In this document: piece by piece, positions 24,409-36,200 of the stretch | How the letters are laid out: every line of letters starts with the position of its first letter | Numbering within the stretch: position 1 is the first letter of the stretch | Made by a program: the position numbers and the translations under genes | Notes under the pieces: model-generated | The model's input: the letters and a program-made list of their open reading frames with translations, nothing else | Database searches by the model: none | What the model was told of the DNA's origin: nothing | Assembly: GCF_022682495.2 (NCBI RefSeq) | Contig: NC_071391.1 | Location: forward strand, 42,375,998 to 42,439,997 | Source of the DNA: Desmodus rotundus | Lineage: Eukaryota > Chordata > Mammalia > Chiroptera > Phyllostomidae | Direction of reading: 5' to 3' | DNA length: 64,000 nucleotides

Positions 24409-25353
24409 TCACTGCCCCTGAGAAAAAGTCTTTCTTCTCGTTAGTTTCCTGAGAGCCCCTTTCACATCCTTGTTTCGCAGGCTATAAATCATGGGGTTCA
24501 ACATTGGCGTCACCACTGAATAAAACACAGATATCATCTTATCCCGCTCTTTGGTGGTCTTGGAGTTTGGACGCATGTAGCTGAATATTCCTGACCCATA
24601 GAAAAGGATGACGACAACGAGGTGGGAGCCACAGGTGGAGAAAGCCTTGAGCCTGCCCTCCCCTGACTGCATCTGGATCACAGTGGAGATAATATGACAG
24701 TAGGAAACAAGGATCAGGGAGACAGGAGCTAGGAGCATGACCACACCCATTGCAAAGATGCCCATTTCAGTGCTGTAGGTGTCTGCCGAAGCCACCTTGA
24801 GGAGTGCAGGAGGTTCACAAAAGTAGTGGTTTATAATGTTCTGCCCTCGATAGGGAAGCTGGAAGGTGAAGGTGGTGTCCACCAGAGACACTATTGTCCC
24901 ACTGGCCCAGGATGCTAGCGCCAGCTGGAGACACACCTGTTGTGTCATGACAGTGGAGTAGTGCAGGGGCTTGCAGACAGCCACATACCGGTCATAGGAC
25001 ATCACCGCCAGCAGCGCACACTCTGTGCACCCCACCAGAAGGAAGACAAATATCTGGGCCACGCACCCTCCAAAAGAAATAGTTTTCCTATTTACCAGGA
25101 AGTGGACCAACACCTGAGGGACAATGCTAGTAGAGAAACAAAGATCTGCAAAAGACAGGTTTCGAAGAAACAAATACATGGGCGTGTGAAGTCGAGAATC
25201 CATGAAGGTGAGAATGATGATGAGCAGGTTTCCAAGCACAGTCAACAGATAAATGATGAGGAAAAGAATAAACAGCAGGATCTGGGTCTGCAAGTCCCGT
25301 GAAAGGCCGAGGAAGATGAACTCAGCCACAAAGGTTTGGTTTTCTTCTCCCAT
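24409..25353 (-). CDS. OR2D3: Olfactory receptor OR2D3-like, unit B copy (intact)
   Basis: Complete 314-residue odorant receptor starting [12 protein letters not shown], the same N-terminal pattern as human OR2D3. Visible: NQT glycosylation site 5-7, GN 41-42, HTPMY 56-60, Cys97, MSYDRY 118-123, Cys179, SY 217-218, KAFSTC 236-241, [12 protein letters not shown] 284-294. No stop or frameshift. This copy keeps the consensus FLGLS at 14-18 that unit A has changed to FLSLS. It stands 17.7 kb from OR2D2 of the same unit, in divergent orientation. Expected to be a functional receptor gene with an unknown ligand. Confidence 0.96.
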   Translation of the reverse strand: MGEENQTFVAEFIFLGLSRDLQTQILLFILFLIIYLLTVLGNLLIIILTFMDSRLHTPMYLFLRNLSFADLCFSTSIVPQVLVHFLVNRKTISFGGCVAQIFVFLLVGCTECALLAVMSYDRYVAVCKPLHYSTVMTQQVCLQLALASWASGTIVSLVDTTFTFQLPYRGQNIINHYFCEPPALLKVASADTYSTEMGIFAMGVVMLLAPVSLILVSYCHIISTVIQMQSGEGRLKAFSTCGSHLVVVILFYGSGIFSYMRPNSKTTKERDKMISVFYSVVTPMLNPMIYSLRNKDVKGALRKLTRRKTFSQGQ

Positions 25354-25540
25354 TGAGAGTTATGCCTATTTACCTGTTTGGCACCACCACCAAGAAAAAC
25401 TTTGGGTTACTGACCTCAAGTCCCATAGAAGAGGCTCATTTAACACTGACACCTACTTGGATATTTTTAGCTCTTTTGCTATCCAACTTGTTCTTATTAA
25501 TGCTAAATATAACATTTTTATTCTTATTGGTTGTTACTTT

Positions 25541-25774
25541 TTACAGTAATTTATTTATTTTTAGAGAGAAGGAACATGGGGAGAAAGAGAGAAAGAGAAA
25601 CACCGATGTGAGTGCGAGAGAAACACTGATGGGTTGCCTCTCATATGTGCCCTGACCAGCTCCCTAATCAGGAAAACCAAACCACAGCCCAGGCATGTGG
25701 CCAGACTGGGACAGAACTAGCAAACTTTTGCCTTGTGGGACGATGCCCACCAAGTAAGCCACACTGGTCAGGGC
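25541..25774 (-). mobile_element. VES-type bat SINE, unit B
   Basis: Orthologue of the unit A SINE at 1015-1251, with the same insertion position relative to OR2D3 and the same orientation. It is a pre-duplication insertion. Confidence 0.85.
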
Positions 25775-25786
25775 AGTGGTTATAAT

Positions 25787-27917
25787 TTAAACCCAGGTAC
25801 AGACAGTAAATATAAAGAACACTTGCCTATCTCTCAGAGGTAGGATTTGAATGCTTATGGACACATGTGTGTGTATGTGGCATGGGGAAGAAGATGATTT
25901 ACTCTGCAGACAGAAAAGGAGAGTAACAAAGGAGTGAAAAAGGAGGTAAAAATATGAACTGTTGTACATTTACATTCCAAGAAAGGCCAGGAATAATCAC
26001 TCATTCTTTCACACTCCAAAGATTTCATCTATGAACTTTACTAATTAATTCAACAGGATGTCTCTTTATATACTACGGGCAGAAGGTGAGGAAGAAAACA
26101 TTAAGAGTGGTTAAAATAGAATAAAGGAAATAGAAGTTAGAAGAAAGCAGGGACAGAAAGCTGGACTCAGAGATGTGGAGAAGAGCAGACGGATGAGGGG
26201 AAGCAGGAAGAGATCTGGGAGTCTGGCTCTTTCCCTCAATCCAAAAGCATAGGTAATGAACTTTTTATCCATCGAGGCCCTAACAGCATTGTAACTAACA
26301 CGGCCTTTCCAGAAATCTCTGCATAATGACTGTGACACACACAATTGCATACATGTGCACCATTATTCATACACACCTCATGCTACATACAAACCATATC
26401 CCACACAAACATGTACACATCCACACATCACGGATATACTCACATGTGTTTCATATTCTTATATGTGAACCCTCACGGGCACCAAATCTTTCACCGCAAC
26501 AGAAGGAGTCACAGAGCAGGTACTTGGATCCTGAGCCAATTGGATACTGACCAAGGCTGGGTAGGTGGGAACCCACCATGCCTGGCTTCTATGGGTAGGA
26601 CCTCGCAGAATAGGGTGTAGCTGTGGAGGCACCAGCATTGGGGGTCAGCATCCTCCTCTGGACTAGATGGACAGCACTGATGTCATGGGACCCCCTCTCC
26701 TCCACCTGCCCTTACTCACAAAGGGGTTGGAAGCAGCAATGCCAGCATCCCTAGAACAGTGTCCCATTTAGACTTGGTTCCCTCACATCTCCTAGACTCA
26801 GAGCCTTCTCAAGATCAAGAGGCTTTGGATGAGGTTCCTCAAAGTAAGGTTCCTAGTTTCCTTCAGGTCCTCTCCTGTTCAGGGAGATGGGGGAACAAAT
26901 GCCAGCTGAGGGGAATGATGCAAACTGAAGGGCTGATAGCAGAGGGCATGGGAGGCAGAGTCAGGCAGAGTGGGATGTCTCTGGAAACAGCCTCTTCCCT
27001 AAGAAGAAAGTCTGGAAGAGGATTTTAGGTTGAGTTTCTAAAGAAGCATAGAAATAGATCTGCTGTCTCTGAGAGATTAGCAAGGAAAAAGGGCATGTGT
27101 AGGAGAATAAATGTCAAAGTTCATCTTTCCCAACACCATTCTCACCCCCACCCCAACACCCCAGTCAGTACTGTAGAATCCTGCAGACTGAGGCTCAGCA
27201 GCACCTTTCCCACTCTCACCTGAGGGCAGAGCAGGCAGACGCAGGGCTGAGGAGTCACTGGTTTAGGAAACCAGGATGGAATGTGGGAGGGAGTGATTTC
27301 GAAGCCTGCAGATCCACTCTGGAAGGACAGCACCAACTGTAGGTTGGCTCCTAAGCAATGCCTCTCAAGTCCTGCACTGGACTCATCCTAGGATTGTGAC
27401 TTCATCCCCAGCCTTTTTGCCTTCTTTGATTGAAGGTACAGACTCCAATTTTCCTAGATCCCAGTTCTGAACAGCAGGATTTCCTTCAGGGGAATATTTA
27501 AAGGTGCAGTGCTGAGAGTGATGTAAATGAGGGATTCCCTTGGAGATTTAACAGCCCTCAATTTTACTTTCTTTCCATCCTCTGAGACATCCTAGGGCAC
27601 TTAGTGTTACATTTGAAAGCAGAGACTAAAGCCTCTAAATCTTTCCAACTGTGCACCAATGTCATACCAATGACATCAGCAGATATATTCCCAGAGGTTT
27701 ACAAGTTATCAAACTTGTGTTTTCATTTATATGGTGATTAAATAAAAAGGACAATGACATATATTGGATTATCTGGATGCCAACTTTCTATGTGAGTAAT
27801 GCAACTTGATTGAAGGGGTGCACTCTCATTTTAGTTTATGGTTGTTAAGGTGATAATCTTAAGTGACAGAATTAATTGGATTTGTACTATCCTGATAGCC
27901 ACATGATAACAGGAGTT
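25787..27917. other. Intergenic, unit B; no gene recognised
   Basis: Colinear with 1266-3415 of unit A. The open frames here match unit A frames only partly and carry length differences, so they are not conserved proteins. Confidence 0.6.
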
Positions 27918-27936
27918 TTGAATATGCTGTTCTCTT
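27918..27936. repeat. Target-site duplication of L1 at 27937-31938
   Basis: ttgaatatgctgttctctt, repeated exactly at 31939-31957. Unit A has a single near-identical copy (ttgagtatgctgttctctt, near 3400), which is the empty site. Confidence 0.95.
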
Positions 27937-30900
27937 TTTTTTTTAATTTTTATTGTTATTCAATTACAGTTGTATGCCTTTTCTCCCCTTCCCTCCCCCC
28001 GACCCCAGCTGAACCCACCTCCCTCCCCCACCCCCATCATCCCTCCCAATTTTGTCCATGTTTCCTTTATAATAGTTCCTGCAATCCCCTCTTCCCACTG
28101 TCCCCACCCCACTACCCCCTAGCCACTGCTAGACTGTTCCCCCCCTCAGTGTCTCTGGTTGTATTTTGTTTGCTTTTTTCTTTTGTTGATTATGTTCCAG
28201 TTAAAGGTGAGATCATATGGTATTTGTCCCTCACCGCCTGGCTTATTTCACTTAGCATAATGCTCTCCAGTTCCATCCATGCTGTTGCAAAGGGTATAAG
28301 CTCCTTCTTTCTCTCTGCTGCATAGAATTCCATTGTGTAAATATACCATAGTTTTTGGATCCACTTGTTTGCTGATGGGCACTTCGGTTGCTTCCAGTAC
28401 TTGGCTATTGTAAATTGTGTTGCTATGAACATTAGGGTGCACAGGTTCTTTTGGATTGGTGTTTCTGGGTTCTTAGGTTATAATCCCAGCAGCAGAATTG
28501 CTGGGTCAAAGGGATGACTGCCCTTTGATTTAGTTTTAGTTTTGAAAACTAAAACTATTCATTTTTAGTTTTCTGAGGAAATTCCATATTGTTTTCCACA
28601 GTGGCTGCACCAGTCTGCATTCCCACCAACAGTGAACTAGGGTTCCCTTTTCTCCGCATCCTCTCCAACATTTGTTTGTAGATTTGTTTATGCTGGCGAC
28701 TCTGACTGGTGTGAGATGGTACCTCATTGTGGTTTTAATTTGCATCTCTCTGATGGCTAGTGATGCTGAGCATCTTTTCATATGTCTCTGGGCCCTCTGT
28801 ATGTCTTCCTTGGAGAAGTGTCTGTTCAAGTCCTTTGCCCATTTTTTAATTGGGTTGTTTGTCTTCCTGGAGTGCAGTCGTGTGAGTTCTTTATATAGTT
28901 TGGAGATCAGGCCCTTGTCTGAGGTATCATTGGCAAATATGTTTTCCCATACTGTTGGTTCTATTTTTATTTTAATGCTGTTTTCTTTAGCCATGCAGAA
29001 GCTTTTTATTTTGATGAGGTCCCACTTGTTTATTCTTTCCTTTATGTCCCTTGCTTTAGGGGATGTGTCTGTGAGGATGTTGCTGCGTGGAATGTCTGAG
29101 ATTTTCCTGCCAATGTTTTCTTCGAGGACTTTTATGGTGTTATGACTTATATTTAAGTCTTTTATCCATCTTGAGTTTATTTTTGTGTATGGCGTAAGTT
29201 GGTGATAAAGTTTCATTTTTTTGCACGTAGCTGTCCAGATCTCCCAACACCATCTGTTGAAGAGGCTGTTTTTGCTCCATTTCATGCTTCTGCCTCCTTT
29301 GTCAAATATTAATTGACCATAAAGACTTGACTTTATTTCTGGGCTCTCTGTGCTGTTCCCTTGGTCTATGTTCCTGTTTTTATGCCAGCACCAGGCTGTT
29401 TTGATTACAGTGGCCTTGTAATACAGTTTGATATCAGGTATTGTGATCCCTCCTGCTTTGTTCTTCTTTCTCAAAGTTGCTGCAGCAGTTCGGGGTCATT
29501 TATGGTTCCATATGGATATCTGAAATGTTTGTTCTGTATCTGTGAAATATGTCATGGGTACTCTAATAGGGATTGCATTGAATCTATAAATTGTTTTGGG
29601 CAGTATGGCCATTTTGATGATGTTAATTCTCCCAATCCATGAGCATGGTACATGCTTCCATTTGTTTGTGTCTTCCTTAATTTCTTTCTTCGCTGCTGTG
29701 TAGTTTTCTGAGTACAGGTCTTTTACCCCCTTGGTTAGGTTTATTCCTAGGTACTTTCTTTTTCTTGTTGCTATATAAAATGGGATCTTTTTCCTGATTT
29801 CTGTTTCTGCAGTTTCGTTGTTGGTATACAGGAATGCCTTTGATTTCTGAGTATTGACTTTGTATCCAGCTGTTTTGCCAAATTCATTTATTAGGTCGAG
29901 TAGTTTTTTGGTGGAGTCTATAGGATTTTCCATGTACACTATCATGTCATCTGCAAACAGTGACAGTTTCATTTCCTCCTTTCCAATTTGGATGCCTTTT
30001 ATTTCTTTTTGTTGTCTTATTGCTGTGGCTAGGACTTCCAATACTATGTTGAACAGGAGTGGTGAGAGAGGGCATCCTTGTCTAGTTCCTGATCTTAGTG
30101 GGAAAGCTCTAAGCTTTTGTCCATTGAGTATGATGTTGGCTGCAGGTCTCTCATATGTGGCCTTTATTATGTTGAGGAATGCTCCCTCTATTCCCACTTT
30201 GCTGAGTGTTTTTATTAGAAATGGGTGCAGTATCTTATCAAATGCTATTTCTGCATCTATTGATATGATCGTGTGATTTTGTCTTTGCTATCGTTTATGT
30301 GATGTATTATATTTATTGATTTGCAAATACTGTACCATCCTTGCATCCCTGGGATGATCGCACTTGGTCATGGTGGATGATCTTTTTAATGTATTGCTGG
30401 ATGCGTTTTGCCAATATTTTGTTGAGAATTTTTGCGTCTATGTTCATCAGCGATATTGGCCTTAAGGTCTCTTTCTTCATTGTGTCTTTATCTGGATTTG
30501 GGATTAGGATGATGCTGGCTTCATAAAAAGAGTTTGGGAATCTTCCATCATTTTGGATTTTTTCCAATAGGCCGTGAGGGACAGGGGTTATCTCTTCCTT
30601 AAATGCTTTGTAGAATTCTCCTGTGAAACCATCTGGTCCAGGGCTTTTGTGTGTTGGGAACTTTTTGATGACTGCTTCAATTTCCTCTGCTGTTATTGGT
30701 CTGTTCAGGTTTTTTGCTTCTTCTTCATTCAGTTTTGGAAGATTATATTTTTCTAGAAATGTGTCCATTTCACCTAGGTTTTCAAATTTCTTGGCATACA
30801 CTTCTTCGTAGTAATTTCTTACAATCCTTTGTATTTCTGTGGTATCAGCTGTAATCTCTCCTCTTTCATTTCTAATTGTGTTTATTTGGATCCTCTCTCT

Positions 30901-31938
30901 TTTTTTCTTGATGAGCCTACTTAAAGGCTTGTCGATTTTGTTTATCTTTTCAAAGAACCAGCTCCTGGATTCATTGATCCTTACAATTGTGCTTTTAGTC
31001 TCTATGTCATTTAGTTCTGCTCTGATCTTGGTTATTTCCTTCTTTCTGCTTGCTCTGGGCTGTCTTTGTTGTTATTCCTCGAGTTCTTGTAGGCGTAGGG
31101 TTAGGTTGTTTGTTTGAAATGTTTCTATCTTTTTAAGGTAGGCCTGTATTGCTATGAACTTCCCTCTCAGGACTGCCTTTGCTGCGTCCCATAGATTTTG
31201 GGTTGTTGTGAGTTCATTTTCATTTGTTTCCAGAAAGTTTTTGATTTCTTCCCTAATCTCGTTCTTGACCCATTCATTGTTTAATAGCATGCTATTCAGT
31301 CTCCATGATTTTGAGTGTTTTGGGTTTTTTCCTTTGGGGTTGGTTTCTAGTTTCAGCCCCTTGTGGTCAGAGAAAATGCTTGATATGATCTCAATTTTCT
31401 TGAATTTGTTGAGGCTTGCTTTGTGTCCTATCATGTGGTCTATCTTTGATAAAGTTCCATGTACACTTGAAAAGAATGTGTATTTTGCTTCTTTGGGATG
31501 AAAAGCTCTGTATATATCAGTTAAGTCCATTTCCTCTAGGGTATTGTTAAGTGACACAATATCCTTGTTGATATTTTGTTTGGAAGACCTGTCCATTTTT
31601 GATAGTGGGGTGTTAAAGTCCCCTACTATAATTGTGTTGCTGTCAATATCTTTCTTGAAGTCCTCCAAGATTTTCTTAATGTATTTGGGTGCTCCTATGT
31701 TGGGTACATATATATTTACAATGTTTATGTCTTCTTGGTGGATTCTTCCTTTGAGTATTATGAAGTGACCTTCTGGGTCTCTCTTTATGGCCCTTCTTTG
31801 GAAGTCTATTTTGTCTGATATGAGTATTGCTACCCCTGCTTTTTTTTCCTGTCCGTTTGCTTGGAAAATTTGTTTCCAGCCCTTCACTTTCAGTCTGTAT
31901 AAGTCTTTTGTCCTCAGATGGGTCTCTTGTAGGCAACA
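27937..31938 (-). mobile_element. Young 5'-truncated L1, unit B
   Basis: About 4.0 kb, read from 31938 downward: most of ORF2, a pyrimidine-rich 3' UTR (C/T tract 27980-28130), then poly(A) as the T-run 27935-27944. The 5' end is truncated near ORF2 residue 40, just before the endonuclease QETH motif (31918-31929). It is flanked by a perfect 19-bp TSD and missing from unit A, so it is younger than the duplication. It is the same subfamily as 39426-42091. Confidence 0.95.
28536..31936 (-). pseudogene. L1 ORF2 (endonuclease and reverse transcriptase), inactivated
   Basis: Order on the minus strand: endonuclease (31936-31072) with QETH, GDFN and SDH motifs; a TAA at 31072-31074; the start of reverse transcriptase in the same frame (to 30313); then a frame change caused by two apparent 1-bp losses near 30358 and 30280; the catalytic core with FADD at 29946-29957; a TGA at 29496-29498; and the C-terminal domain with a Cys-rich CWRGC...HCWWEC segment (to 28536). 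It cannot make a full ORF2 protein. The frame change and the TGA are also in the second L1 of this unit. Confidence 0.9.
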
Positions 31939-31957
31939 TTGAATATGCTGTTCTCTT

Positions 31958-32369
31958 AAAGTTGCAGACTTTTACTGGATGTAAAGTCAAAGCTTTTCTT
32001 TTTGTGGGGATCATTCACAGTCAAAGGCTGTTTGTATACAGCTCTTTCTTAAAGTATTTGCTTCTTAAACTACTAAAGCGAGACTTTTCTATGGCCATAT
32101 GAAAATGAAACTCCTATAGTTCTCTCAAGCTAATGAAAAAAAATTGAAGGCGAGTTTTATATTTAAATATCGTATCCATAGCATCTGAAGGCTAAATGAA
32201 GCAAGAGAAAATGGTGGTGGAAGGATCGAGTTATCAGTTCGTAGTACAGGCATGTGGGACTCAAGGAGGCACCCTGATGCTGATAGTCCCCAGGTCACAT
32301 TTCATGTGGCAATTTACGGTCTGCAAAACATCAATCAATCACATTGAGGAAATGTTATTAACTTGATTT
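31958..32369. other. Intergenic, unit B, right of the L1
   Basis: Colinear with unit A 3420-3826. No gene is seen. Confidence 0.55.
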
Positions 32370-35300
32370 CTACTATTTCACTGGTTTCGTGGTTTGGCTT
32401 ACACATTACTTGTCATTCAGCTTTGTTTTCACAGCACATATACATGTAACTCAGAGAAATAAATGGATTATATTCCGTGGTATAATATGCCATGATTTAT
32501 TTAACAATATCCACATTAATGGACATTCGGGTTATTTCCAATCTTTGGACATTCAAACAAAATATCTTTGCAGATATGTCTTTGTGTCTTTGTCAAATGT
32601 AATTGAAGAATAAGTTTCCTGAGGCTTATTTGCTGGGTCTCAAGGCATATTCCTTTAAAATATCAATAGACAATTGTCAGTTGTGTTGATTTATACTCTC
32701 TTTGAAATTGCACAAAAGTTCCCATTTAGTTACACCTTTACTAACAACTGGTGTTACACTCATCAATTTTGCTATTTTATTACATAATACTTTAACTGTA
32801 CTTGAGGATGAGCATAATTTTGTTTATTAAAAACTTTTATTTCTTTTACTGTAAAAGAACTGTTTCCTATGCTAATTCTCTTTTATTGGGCTATTCAACA
32901 TTTACCACTTTGTAAAACCTTTAAATATTATGAAAAAAATGGCTGTTTGATTTTTTTCCTTGGAAATAAGTCTTTTTCCACTTTGCTACTTGACTTTCTT
33001 TATGGATATTTGTATCACACATGAGATTTATAACTAAACCTAGGCATACCAATCAGTCTTTTTCTTTATGACTTCTGATTTTTGAGTTAAGATTTGAAAG
33101 GCCTCTGTTATGAAAAATAATGCTTTTAAAAATCATTTATTTTTTCTGTAAGGTTGTTGTAGTTTTGCATACATGTATGAATTTCTTTACATCTTGATAC
33201 ATCTAGAATTTATTTTGATACAAGGAATGAGATAGGTGTCCTTAGCTTTTCCCCCAGAGAGTCACTTAGCACCATTTATGAGATAATTTCCTATCAATTT
33301 CAAATGTCTTGTACCCCAGATACTAAAAGCATATATGTGCCCCTGTGTTCACTGCAGCTTTATTTACAATAGCCAGGACATGGAGAGAACTTAACTGTCC
33401 TTTGACTGATGATTGGATAAAGAAGATCTGGAAGACTTAATCAATGGAATACTACTCAGCCATAAAAGATGAAACATTGCCACTCACAACAACATGAATG
33501 GATCTCGAGATTATCATGAGAAATGAAGTAAGAAAAGGGCAAGCACCATATGATTTCACTCAAATATGGGATGTAAAACAAATAGCAAAAAAAGTCATAG
33601 ACACAGACAAGAATGTGGTGGATACCAGAGGGGTGGGGGCCTGGGTGAAGGATGAAGAGAGTGAATGGGGTAAATATGTGGTGACAAAAGAGGACTAGAC
33701 TTTGGGTGGTGGGCACACAATGGAATACACAGATGAAGTGTTATACAATTGTACATTTGAAATGTATACAAAGTTATTAACCAACGTTATCCCCCAAAAT
33801 CAATGGAAAAACATGACAAATAAACTCATGCTAAATTTGGCTCCTTTCTTAACTCTCTAGTCATTCCCTTTTCTGATTTTCTATTTCTATATGAGTAACA
33901 TGCAGTCTTAATTCCTCCTGTTGTTTATTTGTTTGATCTCCGGTGTGAAGAGTTAAATTATAATATATTCCTAAGGGTATGAATATTACCATGATTACTG
34001 ATTTCAAAGCCCCTCTCTTGATTATTTATCTATACATTTATTTTATTGATTACTTGCTTAAAATATACTTATACATGATTCCCACTGACCTCATAACCAT
34101 TCTAATGTATGCAGTGCCTTTATTCAGTTCTTACACAGGGATTACTTTGTTTGTGTAAGTACTTTTCATTTATAGAAGTGATGTTGTACTAAGTGTCTCT
34201 TCGTTTCTTACTTTCTCACTCAGTTCTAAGTCTTGGAGATCGTTCCCATTGCCACATGTACCTCCAGTCTCTTCTGACTGCTGTGGAGCATCCTGTCCTT
34301 GGTGTTCGCCCACTGCATTTTCACTGATTTCCTCTCTCAGGGAGGGATGTCCAAGTTACACAAAAATTATCAACACAAATAAAAGAACCAGAAATATCGC
34401 AATAATGAGTCTGTGTGAGAATGTTTTTGGCTCAATAACTGTTACGTCATAGACTAAGCATAAGCATAAGACGACCAAATAATCCTGGATTCCTTCCCAG
34501 AATGGCTCTAGCTCATCACAAAGGTAAATGAGCTCTTCTATTTTCTACTGTTTTGCCATCACTTTATTGTATCTGAATTTGTACTTTTCCATGTCAAATA
34601 CAGGCAAATAAATATCTCTTTGATAGTTTACTTTGTAGATTTTTATTTATTAATGAATTTGAGCATTGCTTTATATTGATGTAGTCCTTTAAAGTTATTC
34701 TTCTTCTTTTGTGTGTAAATTCCCTTTATACATTTTCTACTCTGTTTTCTTTTGAGGGGATGGGATTCTTCCTCTTGTTGACTTTTTAGAACTCATTGCA
34801 AATACCTGATAGGAAGTTCTTATCTCTTGTTGGCTTCAGTTAAAACAAATATTTTATCTATTTTCTCATCTATATTTTAACTATGTTCTTAATGGTTTTT
34901 ACTAAACACTTTCCCGGATTTTGATGAAATCAAATTCAGCAAATTTTTCCTTGTGGACTATGCTTTGGAATTTCTTGACTCTAGGTCACTAAGATATACT
35001 ACTGTTTTCTTATATAATGTCATTGTTGTACCATAACTTTTAGATACTTAATCCATTTATCGACCACCTCCTTCTGTCAGATTAGGCAAAAACTCACTTG
35101 TCTTTTTCTCCTTGTAGTGAACTATTTTTACCAACACTATTTACTAAAGTATTTGTCCTCTGCCTAAGGATAATTGGAATTACCTTTGTTTCACATTAAA
35201 TTTACATAGAGATCTATCCATAAGCTCTAAATCCTGCTCCATTTGTTTATTAGTCAATTTTTGCACCAGTACCACTGGCTTTTATTTTCGGGGCTTAGCA

Positions 35301-36200
35301 ATATGTCTTAACATCTGGTAGGGCATTCCTAGATCACCTGTTTCAACACTCTGACGAAGTGTAGATTATTTCTCCACATACATGTAAAGGTAAATCTCTT
35401 GGGTTACTCTAAAGTTCCAACTGGAATGGTGATTCATATTACCCTAAATTTATAGATCCATTTGAGGAGAAATGATATCTCTATAATATTAAAGTCAACT
35501 GATCCAAAAGATGAAATATCTCCCCATTTATTCAAGTCATCTTGTACTTTACTAGGGCTAATTTGTTACCCCCATGATTCATTGCCACATACTTTAAAAC
35601 TTTTGCTGCCATTGTGAAATTGTACCCTGTTTTTAAAGTTACATTTTTAATTGGTTATTGCTGGCAGAGAGGTAGAAAAATTGTTTTAATTTTTTTAAGT
35701 TTGAGCTCCGATACAGAAAAGTTGCACACCTTTCTTTACAGTTTCTAACAGTTTGTTTGTTGAATTTTGTGTTTGTTCTCTAGATTGGTAATCATACATG
35801 ATAAGCAAGTAGTACAGTTTTACACCTTATCTTCTGTTTCTTATATCTTACATTACTTATATTTTTCTTTCTTCATGGTATCCTTTATTACTCTCAGTAC
35901 TATGCTAAACAGTAGTGGTGAGAACAGTGTCCTTCTTTGTCTTGTTCCTTGTCTTAGAGACTGCACCCAAAATTTCTCTAGTAAATATGAGACGTGTTGT
36001 TGGGTTTTGTTGCATAACCAACCAGGTTTTAAAAAGTTTATTCATTCGCGATTTACAAAGATTAAATAATAAGAAATATATTTTAATATGTTTTTCCTAC
36101 ATCACTGAGATTATTATCTGATTTTATTTTTCAATGCAATAATTAATACATTTCTTAGTTGGGTTTCTGATGTTGAAACACATTTGCATCCCAGAGAGAA
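32370..36200 (-). repeat. Ancient L1 ORF2 remnant, unit B
   Basis: Duplicate of the unit A block 3826-7670, with the same interrupting L1 3' end at ~33315-33820. Non-coding. Confidence 0.7.
33315..33820 (+). mobile_element. L1 3' end nested in older L1, unit B
   Basis: Duplicate of 4775-5280, with the same borders and orientation. The short open frame at 33498-33698 is L1 tail sequence. Confidence 0.75.

Noticed and set aside
24940..25302. 120-codon plus-strand frame repeated at 409-771
   Set aside because: Antisense shadow of the OR2D3 coding sequence; repeats only because the gene is duplicated.
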